NCBI GenBank assembly: GCA_903863885.1
Contig: CAIPEB010000029.1
Coordinates: 1 to 33,278 of the forward strand
Origin: an uncultured Planctomycetaceae bacterium
GTDB lineage: Bacteria > Planctomycetota > Planctomycetia > Pirellulales > Pirellulaceae
Direction of reading: 5' to 3'
DNA length: 33,278 nucleotides
A program made the translations under genes and the position numbers. Below the pieces are notes generated by a model, which worked only from the letters and a program-made list of their open reading frames with translations, made no database searches and had not been told where the DNA came from. Shown here in pieces: positions 7,756-15,819 of this stretch. Position 1 is the stretch's first letter; every line of letters begins with the position of its first letter.

Positions 7756-8940
7756 TTAACGTCGATACAGTTTTCGAACCCAGCGGCTGAGCCCGGATCG
7801 TTCCAGGCCGGCTCGCACGGTCCGTTCCAGTCGCGTGCATGTCCGATTCAGCGCGACGGCGATGCGGGGCCGCATCCTCAGCCGCCGGCTGAGCAGCAGC
7901 AGGTCGCCGCTTTGACTTTGCCAGTTGCCGAACAGTTGTTTGTATGCGCCGTCGCCGAAACCGAAATCGAGAACCCGCGGCGGATCATTCTGCAGCATAT
8001 CTTCCAGCATGTGCAACATCAGCACGGTGCCGGGCGAGAAATCGGCGAATGCCGTATCGTAGCCGATTTCTTCGAGGATGAAGCGGCCATTCCACTGGGT
8101 GCCGATTGCGAATGCGGCCGGTTGGTCTTTAACTCGCAAGAGGTAGCATCGCAGCGCGCCGAGACGGGCGAGTTCTTCGAAGTGACTCTGCCATTCGTCG
8201 TTCCGGGCGACCCGTTGACCGATCCGCCGGCCCTGCCAGCTCCGGGATGAGACGGCGGCGGCAGCCTCGAGAAAGGCTGCCACCTGGGATTCGTTCCGGA
8301 GGCATTCGGCTTCGCCGCCGAGAAGGCGTTTCTGGCGGCGGAAGTTGTAGCGAGTCTTGGACGAGAATCGGTTCCAGTACGAGTCGGCTGGCCCTTCGAA
8401 CCGGAGTCGCCATCGGGTCTGAGGCGCGACGAGCACTACCCCACGAACATGACGCTCGGTGCGGGCCTGAGTCCACAAGAGGGACTCGGTGTCGACGTCC
8501 TCGATCAGCAGGCAGTCGTACTTGTGCTTTCGATCATCGAGGATGGCGACGATCTGCTCGACGAATTCACGCATCAGGTCCGGCGACTCGGCCCCGATCA
8601 CGCCGTTGCCGACCAGCCTGAGTCCGTCGAGGTTCAACTTGGGCAGGCCGGTGATCAACGGCAATCTCACCCGCTTCTTCGCAAGCACGGCGAGTGGGCT
8701 TGTCCCTCCTTCACGACTTGTCAATCGCAGCAGATGAACGGGGTTGGACGCACTCGGGGCTGAGGTTTCACGCAGCAGCAAGTCCGGGTGCTGCTCGACC
8801 ACGGCGGTCGGATCGTCCTTCATCAGCTGCCGCCAGATTTCGACGACGGCGGCGGAAGTCATGGCCGCCCATGCGTCGTCCATTCGGCCGTGCAGCGTGA
8901 TTCGTTGATCGGGACACGATTCCATGGGCGGCACCATCAA
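7756..8940 (-). CDS. CelD/BcsL-type (FemAB-like) GNAT acyltransferase
   Basis: About 394 residues. The C-terminal two thirds match the Acetyltransf_6 fold found in CelD/BcsL proteins and in the FemAB-like proteins of exosortase/PEP-CTERM loci: SKTRYNFRRQKRLL (the conserved N/R-rich segment), a SSRSWQG turn, AFAIGTQWNGRFILEE, GTVLMLHMLEDM and RVLDFGFGDGAYKQLFGN. The reaction is probably transfer of an acyl or aminoacyl group to a sugar in the polysaccharide (family inference). The start is uncertain: TTG 8940, ATG 8937 and ATG 8925 are all in frame and no clear ribosome-binding site distinguishes them. It lies in the polysaccharide gene run, 54 nt after the CapK-like gene. Confidence 0.85.
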   Translation of the reverse strand: MMVPPMESCPDQRITLHGRMDDAWAAMTSAAVVEIWRQLMKDDPTAVVEQHPDLLLRETSAPSASNPVHLLRLTSREGGTSPLAVLAKKRVRLPLITGLPKLNLDGLRLVGNGVIGAESPDLMREFVEQIVAILDDRKHKYDCLLIEDVDTESLLWTQARTERHVRGVVLVAPQTRWRLRFEGPADSYWNRFSSKTRYNFRRQKRLLGGEAECLRNESQVAAFLEAAAAVSSRSWQGRRIGQRVARNDEWQSHFEELARLGALRCYLLRVKDQPAAFAIGTQWNGRFILEEIGYDTAFADFSPGTVLMLHMLEDMLQNDPPRVLDFGFGDGAYKQLFGNWQSQSGDLLLLSRRLRMRPRIAVALNRTCTRLERTVRAGLERSGLSRWVRKLYRR

Positions 8941-8994
8941 TGCGTGGTAAGGACATTGGGCGGCACCTCCGGGCCTGCATCGCGCAGGCAGCCG

Positions 8995-10395
8995 TCATGT
9001 TGTCTCCGACTTGTCCGCGGTGCCTGATGCGGGGTCGCTGGTGGCTGGAACATGGCTGACCACCACCATGTGCTTGCCTGTTCGGGTCAACGGAATATCC
9101 TGTACGGGCTGCCAGGCGAGTTGAACGTGCTGGCCCACCGTTTCGGAGATTATCTTGAGGATTCGACTTCGGTCCGAGTCCTTCATGTCGGGGAGCAGGA
9201 CGACCCGCAGTTCGAGACGATCCTGAGCCGGTTGCACGACTTGGAACTGCCGCACGGCCGGGAAGTCCTTGAACAGGTGCGGAAAGAACTCGCCGGGCAC
9301 GAGCTTGCCGTCCGGCGTGCGGATCGCATCGAGTCGTCTTCCGCGGACTTCGCGCAGCAGGGGCAGGCCGCGTCCGCAGGTGCATTGATCGAACCCGGCC
9401 AGAGCCTGGTCGCCATTCACATAGCGGATGAACGGCATTCCATAGTTAAACAGGTCCGTGATGACGACGTTGCCGGCCTGACCTGCGGGCGTGGGCTGTC
9501 CGTCGTCGTTCAGGATCTCGACGAGCAGCTGTTCGGACGTCACGTGCAGCCCCCGGTGTTCGCTGCACTCCGCGCCGATGAGCATGAACTCACGTGAACC
9601 GTAGGTTTCGAACACGCGGCAGCGAAATACCGATTCAATCAGCTCGCGCTGGAAACCGTGCAGTTTTTCCGCGCCGACGATGATCGATTTCGGCGAAAAC
9701 GGATGCAAATTGCGTTCAGCCAGACTGCGCGCGAACTGGAAGATGGCCCCGGTATAGGCAACGATCACGTCGGGGCGGTATCGATTCAATTCCCGCAGTA
9801 TGTCGGGCACCGTTTCGTCGCTGAGGTGAAACGAGTTCACCATGCGGCGCCGCTGGACCAAGTTGAAGATACGGTCCTTCAGTCGCCTCTTCAGGGGCTG
9901 TGCTTCGAGCGGAGCGCCCCACAGATGGAACTGTTTGGTGCCCGGAGTCCCCCCTGCCCAACCGTATCCCCGGAGCATGGCCGCCCAGCGCCTTTCATGA
10001 CTGCCCATGTCCAGATCGAACTGCAGCGGTGTGCCGGTCGAGCCGCCTGTGGATTTTGCGAGCAGCGGCCGCTGGATGTCCGTCGCTCGCATTTCAAGCC
10101 GATTCTCGCGGATCTGCTTCTTTTCAGTCAGCGGCCATCGGCGGAAGTCATCCAAGTTGCGCAGGTCCGCCGAACTCAGGCCGAGTGCGGACCAGGACCT
10201 CTGAAAATAGGGACAGTGACGCTCGGCGTGTTCGACGATGCGTTTGAGCGAGGCGAACTGCTGCGTTTGGATCTCGGCGGCCGACAGCCATTGGCTTCGG
10301 TCCAGTTGCCGCAGGTACCGCAGCGTGTGGCGGCGCTGATACAACGACTCGTAAGCAGGGAGCACGGCGTGGCGGTATATCGCTTGAATCAGCAT
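8995..10395 (-). CDS. CapK/PaaK-like adenylate-forming protein
   Basis: 466 residues of the phenylacetate-CoA ligase/CapK branch of the ANL superfamily. The ATP-binding P-loop is STGGSTGTPLQF, the adenylate-contact motif is YGSREF, the GDQALAG segment carries the ribose-binding aspartate, and the C-terminal catalytic lysine lies in RTGKHMVVVS. A CxC pair near CTCGRGLP resembles the cysteine-containing loop of PaaK proteins. CapK proteins are common in capsule and exosortase-linked loci, where they probably activate a carboxylic acid for attachment to the polymer; the substrate is unknown. ATG 10395 is the start, 17 nt after the preceding glycosyltransferase stop, so the genes are co-transcribed. 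The neighbouring CelD-like acyltransferase could use the activated group (inference). Confidence 0.92.
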   Translation of the reverse strand: MLIQAIYRHAVLPAYESLYQRRHTLRYLRQLDRSQWLSAAEIQTQQFASLKRIVEHAERHCPYFQRSWSALGLSSADLRNLDDFRRWPLTEKKQIRENRLEMRATDIQRPLLAKSTGGSTGTPLQFDLDMGSHERRWAAMLRGYGWAGGTPGTKQFHLWGAPLEAQPLKRRLKDRIFNLVQRRRMVNSFHLSDETVPDILRELNRYRPDVIVAYTGAIFQFARSLAERNLHPFSPKSIIVGAEKLHGFQRELIESVFRCRVFETYGSREFMLIGAECSEHRGLHVTSEQLLVEILNDDGQPTPAGQAGNVVITDLFNYGMPFIRYVNGDQALAGFDQCTCGRGLPLLREVRGRRLDAIRTPDGKLVPGEFFPHLFKDFPAVRQFQVVQPAQDRLELRVVLLPDMKDSDRSRILKIISETVGQHVQLAWQPVQDIPLTRTGKHMVVVSHVPATSDPASGTADKSETT

Positions 10396-10412
10396 AACTG
10401 CCAGTCCTTTGA

Positions 10413-11558
10413 TTAAACTCGTTGCGTGCCGCTTCGGCCGAGCACCTCTTCGTACAGCTTTTCGTAGTCTCGCACCATGCGCACCACATTGAATTCGCTT
10501 TCCACTCGACTGCGTCCCGCTGCGCCGAATCGTCTGGCCTCGCCGGGGTCACGGCGGAGTCGTTGGATGGCGGCGGCAAGCTGCTCGGGATCACCGACCG
10601 GCACGAGCAATCCCGTCTGTTCGTCCTGAACCACCTCGACATTGCCTCCGGCCCGTGTGGCCACAACCGGTAGCGCACATGCCATTGCCTCGAGCAGCGT
10701 GAGGGAGATGCCCTCAGTCCGCGAGGGGAGAACCAGCAGCGATGAGCGGGCCAGGATCGCCGGGATGTCGTCTCGCTCGCCGAGCAACTCCACGTGACCG
10801 GCCAAATTGAGTTGCTCGATGGACTGCCGTGTCTCCTCCATGCAGGGGCCGCTGCCCGCGATCAACAGACGGAACGACGGATCCTGTCGAACGAGGATTG
10901 ACGAGGCCCGCATGAGGTTCGGCAGATCTTTTTCCGGAGCGAGCCTCGCCACGAGGACTGCCGGTCCATCGGCCGGGTGCTCGGTCGGCACAAAGCGTGT
11001 CAGATCGATGCCGTTACGGATCATCCGCACGCGTTTCGCGGAGATTCCTTCGCTGACACATTGCCGCGACGTGTCCTCGGACACTCCCACAACGCGATCG
11101 ACCAGTCGCGCTATCCAGGCGAACCTCAGCGTTTGGCCGCGGCTGGCGCCGAAGCGTTGACCGTGCCGCGTGTGGATCACCGCGCCGGTTCTGGCGACGC
11201 GCGCGGCCAGAGCTCCGTAAATCATCGCTCCAGAATTGTGCGTGTGCACCACGCTGATCTTCTCGGATCGCAGCAGGCGGGCAAGCTGCAGCACGGTCCT
11301 CAGGCGGAATCCCGGGGGCTTGCCCAGGCACTGCACGGGCCAACCGCTGCGTTCGATATCCTCTGCGGGCCGCCCCCTGTCCGTCAGGCTGATAAATCCC
11401 AGGCGGTATTTTTCGCGATCGGCGTGACGGGCGAATTCCACCAGCAAACGTTCCGAGCCTCCCATTTGAAGACTGAACGAGATATGCCGAACTCCCAATC
11501 GAGAGTCGGCGGTGTTGTTGTCTGGTTGCGCCATCGTCGAGAATCTCGCATCGGCCAT
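10413..11558 (-). CDS. Family-4 glycosyltransferase of the exosortase-associated type
   Basis: 381 residues. The N-terminal half has SLQMGGSERLLVEFARH and VVHTHNSGAMIYGALAARV, which are characteristic of the sugar transferases linked to PEP-CTERM/EpsH loci. VIRNGIDLTRF-like and VARLAPEKDLPNLMRA segments follow, then the donor site SRTEGISLTLLEAMACALP and the VVATRAGGN loop. It is a GT-B fold retaining transferase expected at the cytosolic face of the inner membrane. ATG 11558 is used; ATG 11534 (MAQPDNN) is an alternative. An in-between hairpin (11637-11659) separates it from the upstream family-2 transferase, so it may have its own promoter. Confidence 0.93.
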   Translation of the reverse strand: MADARFSTMAQPDNNTADSRLGVRHISFSLQMGGSERLLVEFARHADREKYRLGFISLTDRGRPAEDIERSGWPVQCLGKPPGFRLRTVLQLARLLRSEKISVVHTHNSGAMIYGALAARVARTGAVIHTRHGQRFGASRGQTLRFAWIARLVDRVVGVSEDTSRQCVSEGISAKRVRMIRNGIDLTRFVPTEHPADGPAVLVARLAPEKDLPNLMRASSILVRQDPSFRLLIAGSGPCMEETRQSIEQLNLAGHVELLGERDDIPAILARSSLLVLPSRTEGISLTLLEAMACALPVVATRAGGNVEVVQDEQTGLLVPVGDPEQLAAAIQRLRRDPGEARRFGAAGRSRVESEFNVVRMVRDYEKLYEEVLGRSGTQRV

Positions 11559-11636
11559 TGACTGTTTGACAAATCAAGTCGGAGTATTCACATGCCTGCT
11601 CAGCGTCAGATCGGAGGACCCACAGCGCTCCAAAGA

Positions 11637-11659
11637 GATCGGCCGACAATCGGCCGATC
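11637..11659 (-). terminator. Strong 10-bp hairpin, possible terminator
   Basis: Arms GATCGGCCGA and TCGGCCGATC are perfectly complementary around a CAA loop (plus-strand sense). It lies 45 nt past the stop of the family-2 glycosyltransferase. In minus-strand sense the stem is followed by TCTTTGG, a short and imperfect U tract, so it may be a weak or attenuating terminator. Confidence 0.45.
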
Positions 11660-11703
11660 CGCCGATTGTACCGTTTCGCACTGCCTGCATCACGCTGGGG
11701 GAC

Positions 11704-12633
11704 TCAGGTCCTCCTGCCACGTCGCATGATGATCGAGAACAGTACCCTCAGCCGCACCATGCGGTATGTTACCAATCCTCGGCCGTACGGCAGAGGCCAC
11801 AGCCAGACGGACCGGGTCCAGTATGCCAGAGCGCGCCACCTGCCCGGCAGTCCTCTCGCCCATCTGAGATACACGTAAGACCTCTCGCGCCGGTAATCGG
11901 ATGCGCTGAGCAGTCCGGCATAGCGATCGATGACTCGCAGCATACAACGGCAGTCAACGTCTATGTCGCGATTCGACAGCGAATCGGCGCGGCTGAACAC
12001 ACGGCTCTGGATGTCCGGAACAAAGTAGGCCGTGCCGATGGCAAGCAGCCGAAGCCAGAGATCGCGGTCCTCGGCGGTTGTAAGCGTTGTGTCAAAGCGA
12101 AGTTGTCCCAGCAGGCTGCGGCGGATAGTAATCGACCCGGTGTGCGTGGATTTTGCCAATTGAAGCAAGCGTGAATTCTCGACCCGTACCGGGCGATTGC
12201 ACCAATCGAGGGGGGGGCCGCCGGTGCCCCCTTCAGCTCCGGTGTCACAGTTCACCCAAACGAAGCCGCTCACGACGAGCCCCACATCCGGCCATTTCTT
12301 CAGTACGTCGACTCCCAGGGCCAACCTTCCCGGCAGCCATTCGTCGTCCGAATCGAGAAAGGCGACAAGGTCGCCGGTCGCGATATCGAGCCCGCGGTTC
12401 CGCGCCGCCGCCACGCCCCCGCGCGGCTGGCGCAGCAGCTTGACCCGGTCGCCGTACTTGCGGAGGACCTGCTCCAGATCCTCCGGGCTTTCGTCGTCGA
12501 TTACGAGGATCTCGTGGGCGGGATAGGACTGGGCCAGGATGCTGTCGATGGCGCGGCAAATCGTCGCTGCCGCCCGGTACGCCGGCATGATAACGGATAC
12601 GGTCGGTTCTTCAGTGGGCAGAGGATGGTTCAT
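11704..12633 (-). CDS. Family-2 glycosyltransferase
   Basis: 309 residues from the ATG at 12633 (MNHPLPTEEPTVSVIMPAYR). A longer in-frame form from 12696 would overlap the preceding gene by 20 nt and adds no recognisable sequence. The GT-A domain shows VIMPAYRAA, VIDDESPED, the GVAAARNRGLD helix, the FLDSDDEW DxD metal site, and a TAEDRDLWLRLL segment holding the probable catalytic aspartate. A basic C-terminal segment with amphipathic helices may hold it at the membrane. It adds a sugar to the lipid-linked repeat (family knowledge); the donor is not predictable. It lies 43 nt after the pyruvyl transferase stop. Confidence 0.93.
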   Translation of the reverse strand: MNHPLPTEEPTVSVIMPAYRAAATICRAIDSILAQSYPAHEILVIDDESPEDLEQVLRKYGDRVKLLRQPRGGVAAARNRGLDIATGDLVAFLDSDDEWLPGRLALGVDVLKKWPDVGLVVSGFVWVNCDTGAEGGTGGPPLDWCNRPVRVENSRLLQLAKSTHTGSITIRRSLLGQLRFDTTLTTAEDRDLWLRLLAIGTAYFVPDIQSRVFSRADSLSNRDIDVDCRCMLRVIDRYAGLLSASDYRRERSYVYLRWARGLPGRWRALAYWTRSVWLWPLPYGRGLVTYRMVRLRVLFSIIMRRGRRT

Positions 12634-12676
12634 GGCATCTATTCTTTGGCTGCTGCCGCAGGCGACGATGCGAGTC

Positions 12677-13840
12677 TCATGCGGACATGCCGGCATTCAG
12701 GACACCTCGGAACAACTTGACGATGGTCTCCTCCACCTCGGTTCGTGCTCGGTCTGAAAGTTCGAGAAGACGGTAACTCAGCGAACGTCGCTGCGTCACC
12801 GCGATGTCCAGAACGCGTGCGAGTTCTTCTGTGCTCCATGAAGGTACATCAAGACACATTTCCTGCAACTCAAACGATCGGTAGAGCCGTTCGACTTTCG
12901 CATCGTAGGCGAGTCCCACGCACGGCACGCCGCATGCGATTGCAAACACGGAGGCGTGAAAGGGGACTGCGATCAGGCAGTCCAGGTCCGACACTTCGCG
13001 CTGCAGTTCCTCGATGTTCGGCGCCTCCGCCGGCTTCACGTTCACGCCGGCCTGCCGCAGCGAGTCGGTGAGTTCGCCGGCCAGTCCCCTGTCCGACTCT
13101 CCGAACGGCAGCACCGATATCCGGCATTGGCGGTATGCGTCAGTGCGGCCGAGTATTTCCGAGATCAATCGCGGCAATCGAAGTACGGATTGGGAAGATG
13201 GCTGCCAGGCAGCAAGCGACTTGACGGCCACGCCGATATGCTGCGGCCGGTTCGAGTCGATTTGTGCAATTCTCCGGTTTCGCATCTCTTTCCAGTCCAG
13301 CGCGAACACGATATCAGGTGAGTAACTCGCGGCAATTCGGGCGCCGGCGAGTTGCCGGGCAATTGCCAATGCGTCCGGGTCACGGCATACGAGCGACTCG
13401 GGAACGCGGAGGGCGTTTCGCAGTACGATCCGTCCCCACAAAGTGGTCGGGGCCTGAATGCCCATACTAATCGCAAACACTCGCTTGCCCAGCAGGCGTG
13501 CCAGGCACATCCGGTAGAGAATGCCGAGGGTCGCCTTGAGTCCGGAATGATCGCGAAACAACTCGCCGCCGCCGAGTATGAATACATCGCTTTGCCGAAT
13601 CTGCGAGATCGCTTTGCGCAACAGTCCCTTGATCACGGCTCCATGGATATTTCTGCCGAATGGATTGCACTGCTCGATGGCCGGAAGGCCGGTTTCAGCG
13701 GTTGTCGCTGCGGCGTCCGACGAGAAGGCTGCGATCTCCGCGTCTGGATCGGCAAAACGCACCAGACGCACGACCGCCCTCAGCAGGCACTCGTCACCCA
13801 CATTTCCATCGCCGTAGCAGCCGTCAATCAGGTAACGCAC
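12677..13840 (-). CDS. Polysaccharide pyruvyl transferase family protein
   Basis: 387 residues with the hallmarks of the PS_pyruv_trans family (CsaB, WcaK, GumL relatives): an N-terminal GDGNVGDE loop, the SDVFILGGGELFRD strand-loop, a central SMGIQAPTT segment, and a C-terminal AVPFHASVFAIACGVPCVGL, the conserved F-H-x-x-x-x motif. The family transfers a pyruvate ketal from phosphoenolpyruvate to sugars, giving an acidic polymer. The start is GTG 13840 with GGAG 9 nt upstream. It is 163 nt downstream of the O-antigen ligase-like gene. No odd features were seen. Confidence 0.92.
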   Translation of the reverse strand: MRYLIDGCYGDGNVGDECLLRAVVRLVRFADPDAEIAAFSSDAAATTAETGLPAIEQCNPFGRNIHGAVIKGLLRKAISQIRQSDVFILGGGELFRDHSGLKATLGILYRMCLARLLGKRVFAISMGIQAPTTLWGRIVLRNALRVPESLVCRDPDALAIARQLAGARIAASYSPDIVFALDWKEMRNRRIAQIDSNRPQHIGVAVKSLAAWQPSSQSVLRLPRLISEILGRTDAYRQCRISVLPFGESDRGLAGELTDSLRQAGVNVKPAEAPNIEELQREVSDLDCLIAVPFHASVFAIACGVPCVGLAYDAKVERLYRSFELQEMCLDVPSWSTEELARVLDIAVTQRRSLSYRLLELSDRARTEVEETIVKLFRGVLNAGMSA

Positions 13841-14003
13841 CGAGCGGTCTCCAATTCCGGACTAGTGCCACAGTTCGCGTCAGACAAGGCGAGTCCGGCC
13901 AATCGCGGTGGAGCGGGATGCCCCTTTAGTGAGAATTACCGCACCCGAGCTTCAGTCCATGGCCGATCGCTGCCGCACTGCACCTCTCGTCAGTTATCCG
14001 TGA

Positions 14004-15314
14004 TTAACCCTGGCGTACCAGAATGCGCGAAACGATTTCGAGTGCGAGCAGGACGCCGAGGCTGATTCCCACAAGGCGCGTAAATAGAGACGAATTCAAG
14101 ACCGGCAGCGGGTTCTGGGTATCCGGCTTGACGGTGACCTGCTGGAGATACGCTCCGGCCATCCCCAATACCATGTATGTCGGTTCGATATAGACCCGTG
14201 ATAGAAAAAACACGCCGGAGAAGAACCCGCAGGTCATCGCAAGAATGTACGGGTGAAATCGACGCATCTCCGGGTCCTGGATATAGAGTTCAGTTTTCCG
14301 GATCGCGAACAACTGAGAAATGGCCAGAAAGATCGCGCTGACAAAGCAGGTGCCGCCGAAGATTCCCAGTTCGGCGAATGCGTGAATGTACGAGTTGTGG
14401 GCCACCAGGGGCATGTACTCGGTGATCATCCCCTGCCCGACTCCGAATAGCGGTTCTTCGCGCACAAGATACAGGGCTTCGCGCCATAGCTGGACACGAT
14501 CCTGTCCGGTTCCCTCCTCGACGTCGATGTTGGTCATGCGACCGCCGAAAACGACAAGCACCACAGGTATACCGGCCATCCAGATGGGAATCGACCTTCG
14601 AAAACCGATTCTTGACACGAGCAATACGTTCAAGCCAACCATCAACGAGAGAAATCCTCCTCGCGACTTGGTCTGGATAAACGCCAGGAGGAAGACGGAA
14701 AAAGGCACGAACCAGAAGTACCGGGCCGAACCGCCGTTGGGAGTGGTTATCCGGTAGATGCAGGTCAGCATGGCGATGGCCAGCAACAGGCATACGTCGT
14801 TCGGGTCGTTGAACATGCCGGCGCCGCACAGGCGGGGGAATGAAGTTACTTCGCCGGTTTCCTCGTCGATTTCGAGTTGTTCGTACGCCGCCATGGCCGG
14901 AAGGTCGATCAGTTGGTAGTACTGCAACAGCGCCAGCACCGAGGCCACCAGGGTGAAAATCACGAGGTAGTCGAGGAAATGCTGGTACTTCTTGGGCGTG
15001 TCCAGATTGCAGAGCAGCAGAAGGAAATAGATGACCTTCTTAGAGAAATCAAACCCGCTCATTCGCGCATCGTAAATCGAGCCGAACTGCATGTGGGACA
15101 GGATTATGGCCGCCAGCATTCCGAGGATACAGACCGTCAGCGGATTCTTGAAAAGCGAATCGCCGCGCAGTCTCGCAAGCAACTCGGTGTAGGTTGTTGC
15201 GAGGCAGCCGAGGATCATCAACTGGTAGAGCGCGAAGGGTTCCAATGCCGCGAACAGGTCGCCGGGCCGAATGAAGAGGATCCCATTGAGCATTGTGAAA
15301 AAGGCGTAGGCCAA
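14004..15314 (-). CDS. O-antigen ligase/polymerase-like membrane protein
   Basis: 436 residues with about 10-12 membrane helices and one large periplasmic loop. That loop contains TGQDRVQLWREALY, the arginine-rich segment, then GVGQGMITEY, and HNSYIHAFAELGIFGG, the signature of the Wzy_C/O-antigen ligase family. Such proteins join or polymerise lipid-linked oligosaccharide units at the periplasmic face. The start is unclear: TTG 15314 is the first usable codon after an in-frame TAG, although the residues encoded just upstream (SDWERIA) also look like typical family sequence, and ATG 15293 is a shorter choice. It is the first gene of the minus-strand locus and diverges from the TPR gene at 15820. 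No Wzx flippase or initiating transferase is visible in the window. Confidence 0.9.
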   Translation of the reverse strand: MAYAFFTMLNGILFIRPGDLFAALEPFALYQLMILGCLATTYTELLARLRGDSLFKNPLTVCILGMLAAIILSHMQFGSIYDARMSGFDFSKKVIYFLLLLCNLDTPKKYQHFLDYLVIFTLVASVLALLQYYQLIDLPAMAAYEQLEIDEETGEVTSFPRLCGAGMFNDPNDVCLLLAIAMLTCIYRITTPNGGSARYFWFVPFSVFLLAFIQTKSRGGFLSLMVGLNVLLVSRIGFRRSIPIWMAGIPVVLVVFGGRMTNIDVEEGTGQDRVQLWREALYLVREEPLFGVGQGMITEYMPLVAHNSYIHAFAELGIFGGTCFVSAIFLAISQLFAIRKTELYIQDPEMRRFHPYILAMTCGFFSGVFFLSRVYIEPTYMVLGMAGAYLQQVTVKPDTQNPLPVLNSSLFTRLVGISLGVLLALEIVSRILVRQG

Positions 15315-15393
15315 CGCGATTCGCTCCCAGTCACTCTCAGCCTCGACAGGTTCCGTCGACTATTTCCCGGTGCGCGGAGAACGACATTCCCAG

Positions 15394-15434
15394 GGGCGGG
15401 AGCGGGGGAGTTCGCCCGCTTGATCTTCCCGCCC
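15394..15434. repeat. Long GC-rich interrupted hairpin
   Basis: GGGCGGGA (15394-15401) pairs with TCCCGCCC (15427-15434), and GCGGG (15402-15406) pairs with CCCGC (15415-15419), leaving a 7-nt bulge on one side and an 8-nt loop. On the minus strand it lies about 80 nt ahead of the O-antigen ligase gene and could be a leader structure. Confidence 0.5.
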
Positions 15435-15499
15435 GCTCGATTTTTCCGTCCAGGGTACATCATACCAGTTGTCGGACCGTCAGGGATTCCGCGTTCATG

Positions 15500-15521
15500 C
15501 ATACCGTTGCGAATCGGTATG
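15500..15521. promoter_or_regulatory. Inverted repeat, candidate operator
   Basis: CATACCG, 8-nt spacer, CGGTATG: perfect 7-bp arms in the divergent intergenic region. The size and symmetry suit a dimeric regulator; no binding protein can be named. Confidence 0.4.
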
Positions 15522-15819
15522 GCGCGGCTTGATTCCTCAAAGGTGGGGGGCGGCCGAGACGCCGGCAAGTCAAAGCGGCTCGTCGCAAGCGTGGTAACTG
15601 TGAAATCAGGAATCAAACGCAAACCTGTTTTGGGCCGCGCAGCTGCCGTGCCGGAAATCATTGGAAAACCGACAGTACGCGACACATCCCGCTGAGAGAC
15701 GTCGAAAACGGGCGATTCGCAACGGGGCCATTGATCGACCATGAGATTTCCCAGATGCTTAACTGTTTGTGAAGCCATTCAGGGCAGTACGAAAAAGCGT
15801 TTGAGCATAGAAAGCGGAT

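Larger units (their letters stand above)
15315..15819. other. Divergent intergenic region with secondary structures
   Basis: 505 bp between divergently read operons, with no convincing gene. It contains a long GC-rich hairpin (15394-15434) and a clean inverted repeat (15500-15521). Promoters for both operons are expected here, but no clear -10/-35 or -24/-12 element was identified. The TPR gene start is preceded by GAAAGCGGAT as a weak ribosome-binding site. Confidence 0.5.

Noticed and set aside
13855-13870. TGGCAC block upstream of the pyruvyl transferase (minus strand)
   Set aside because: A good -24 half but no GC at the -12 position.
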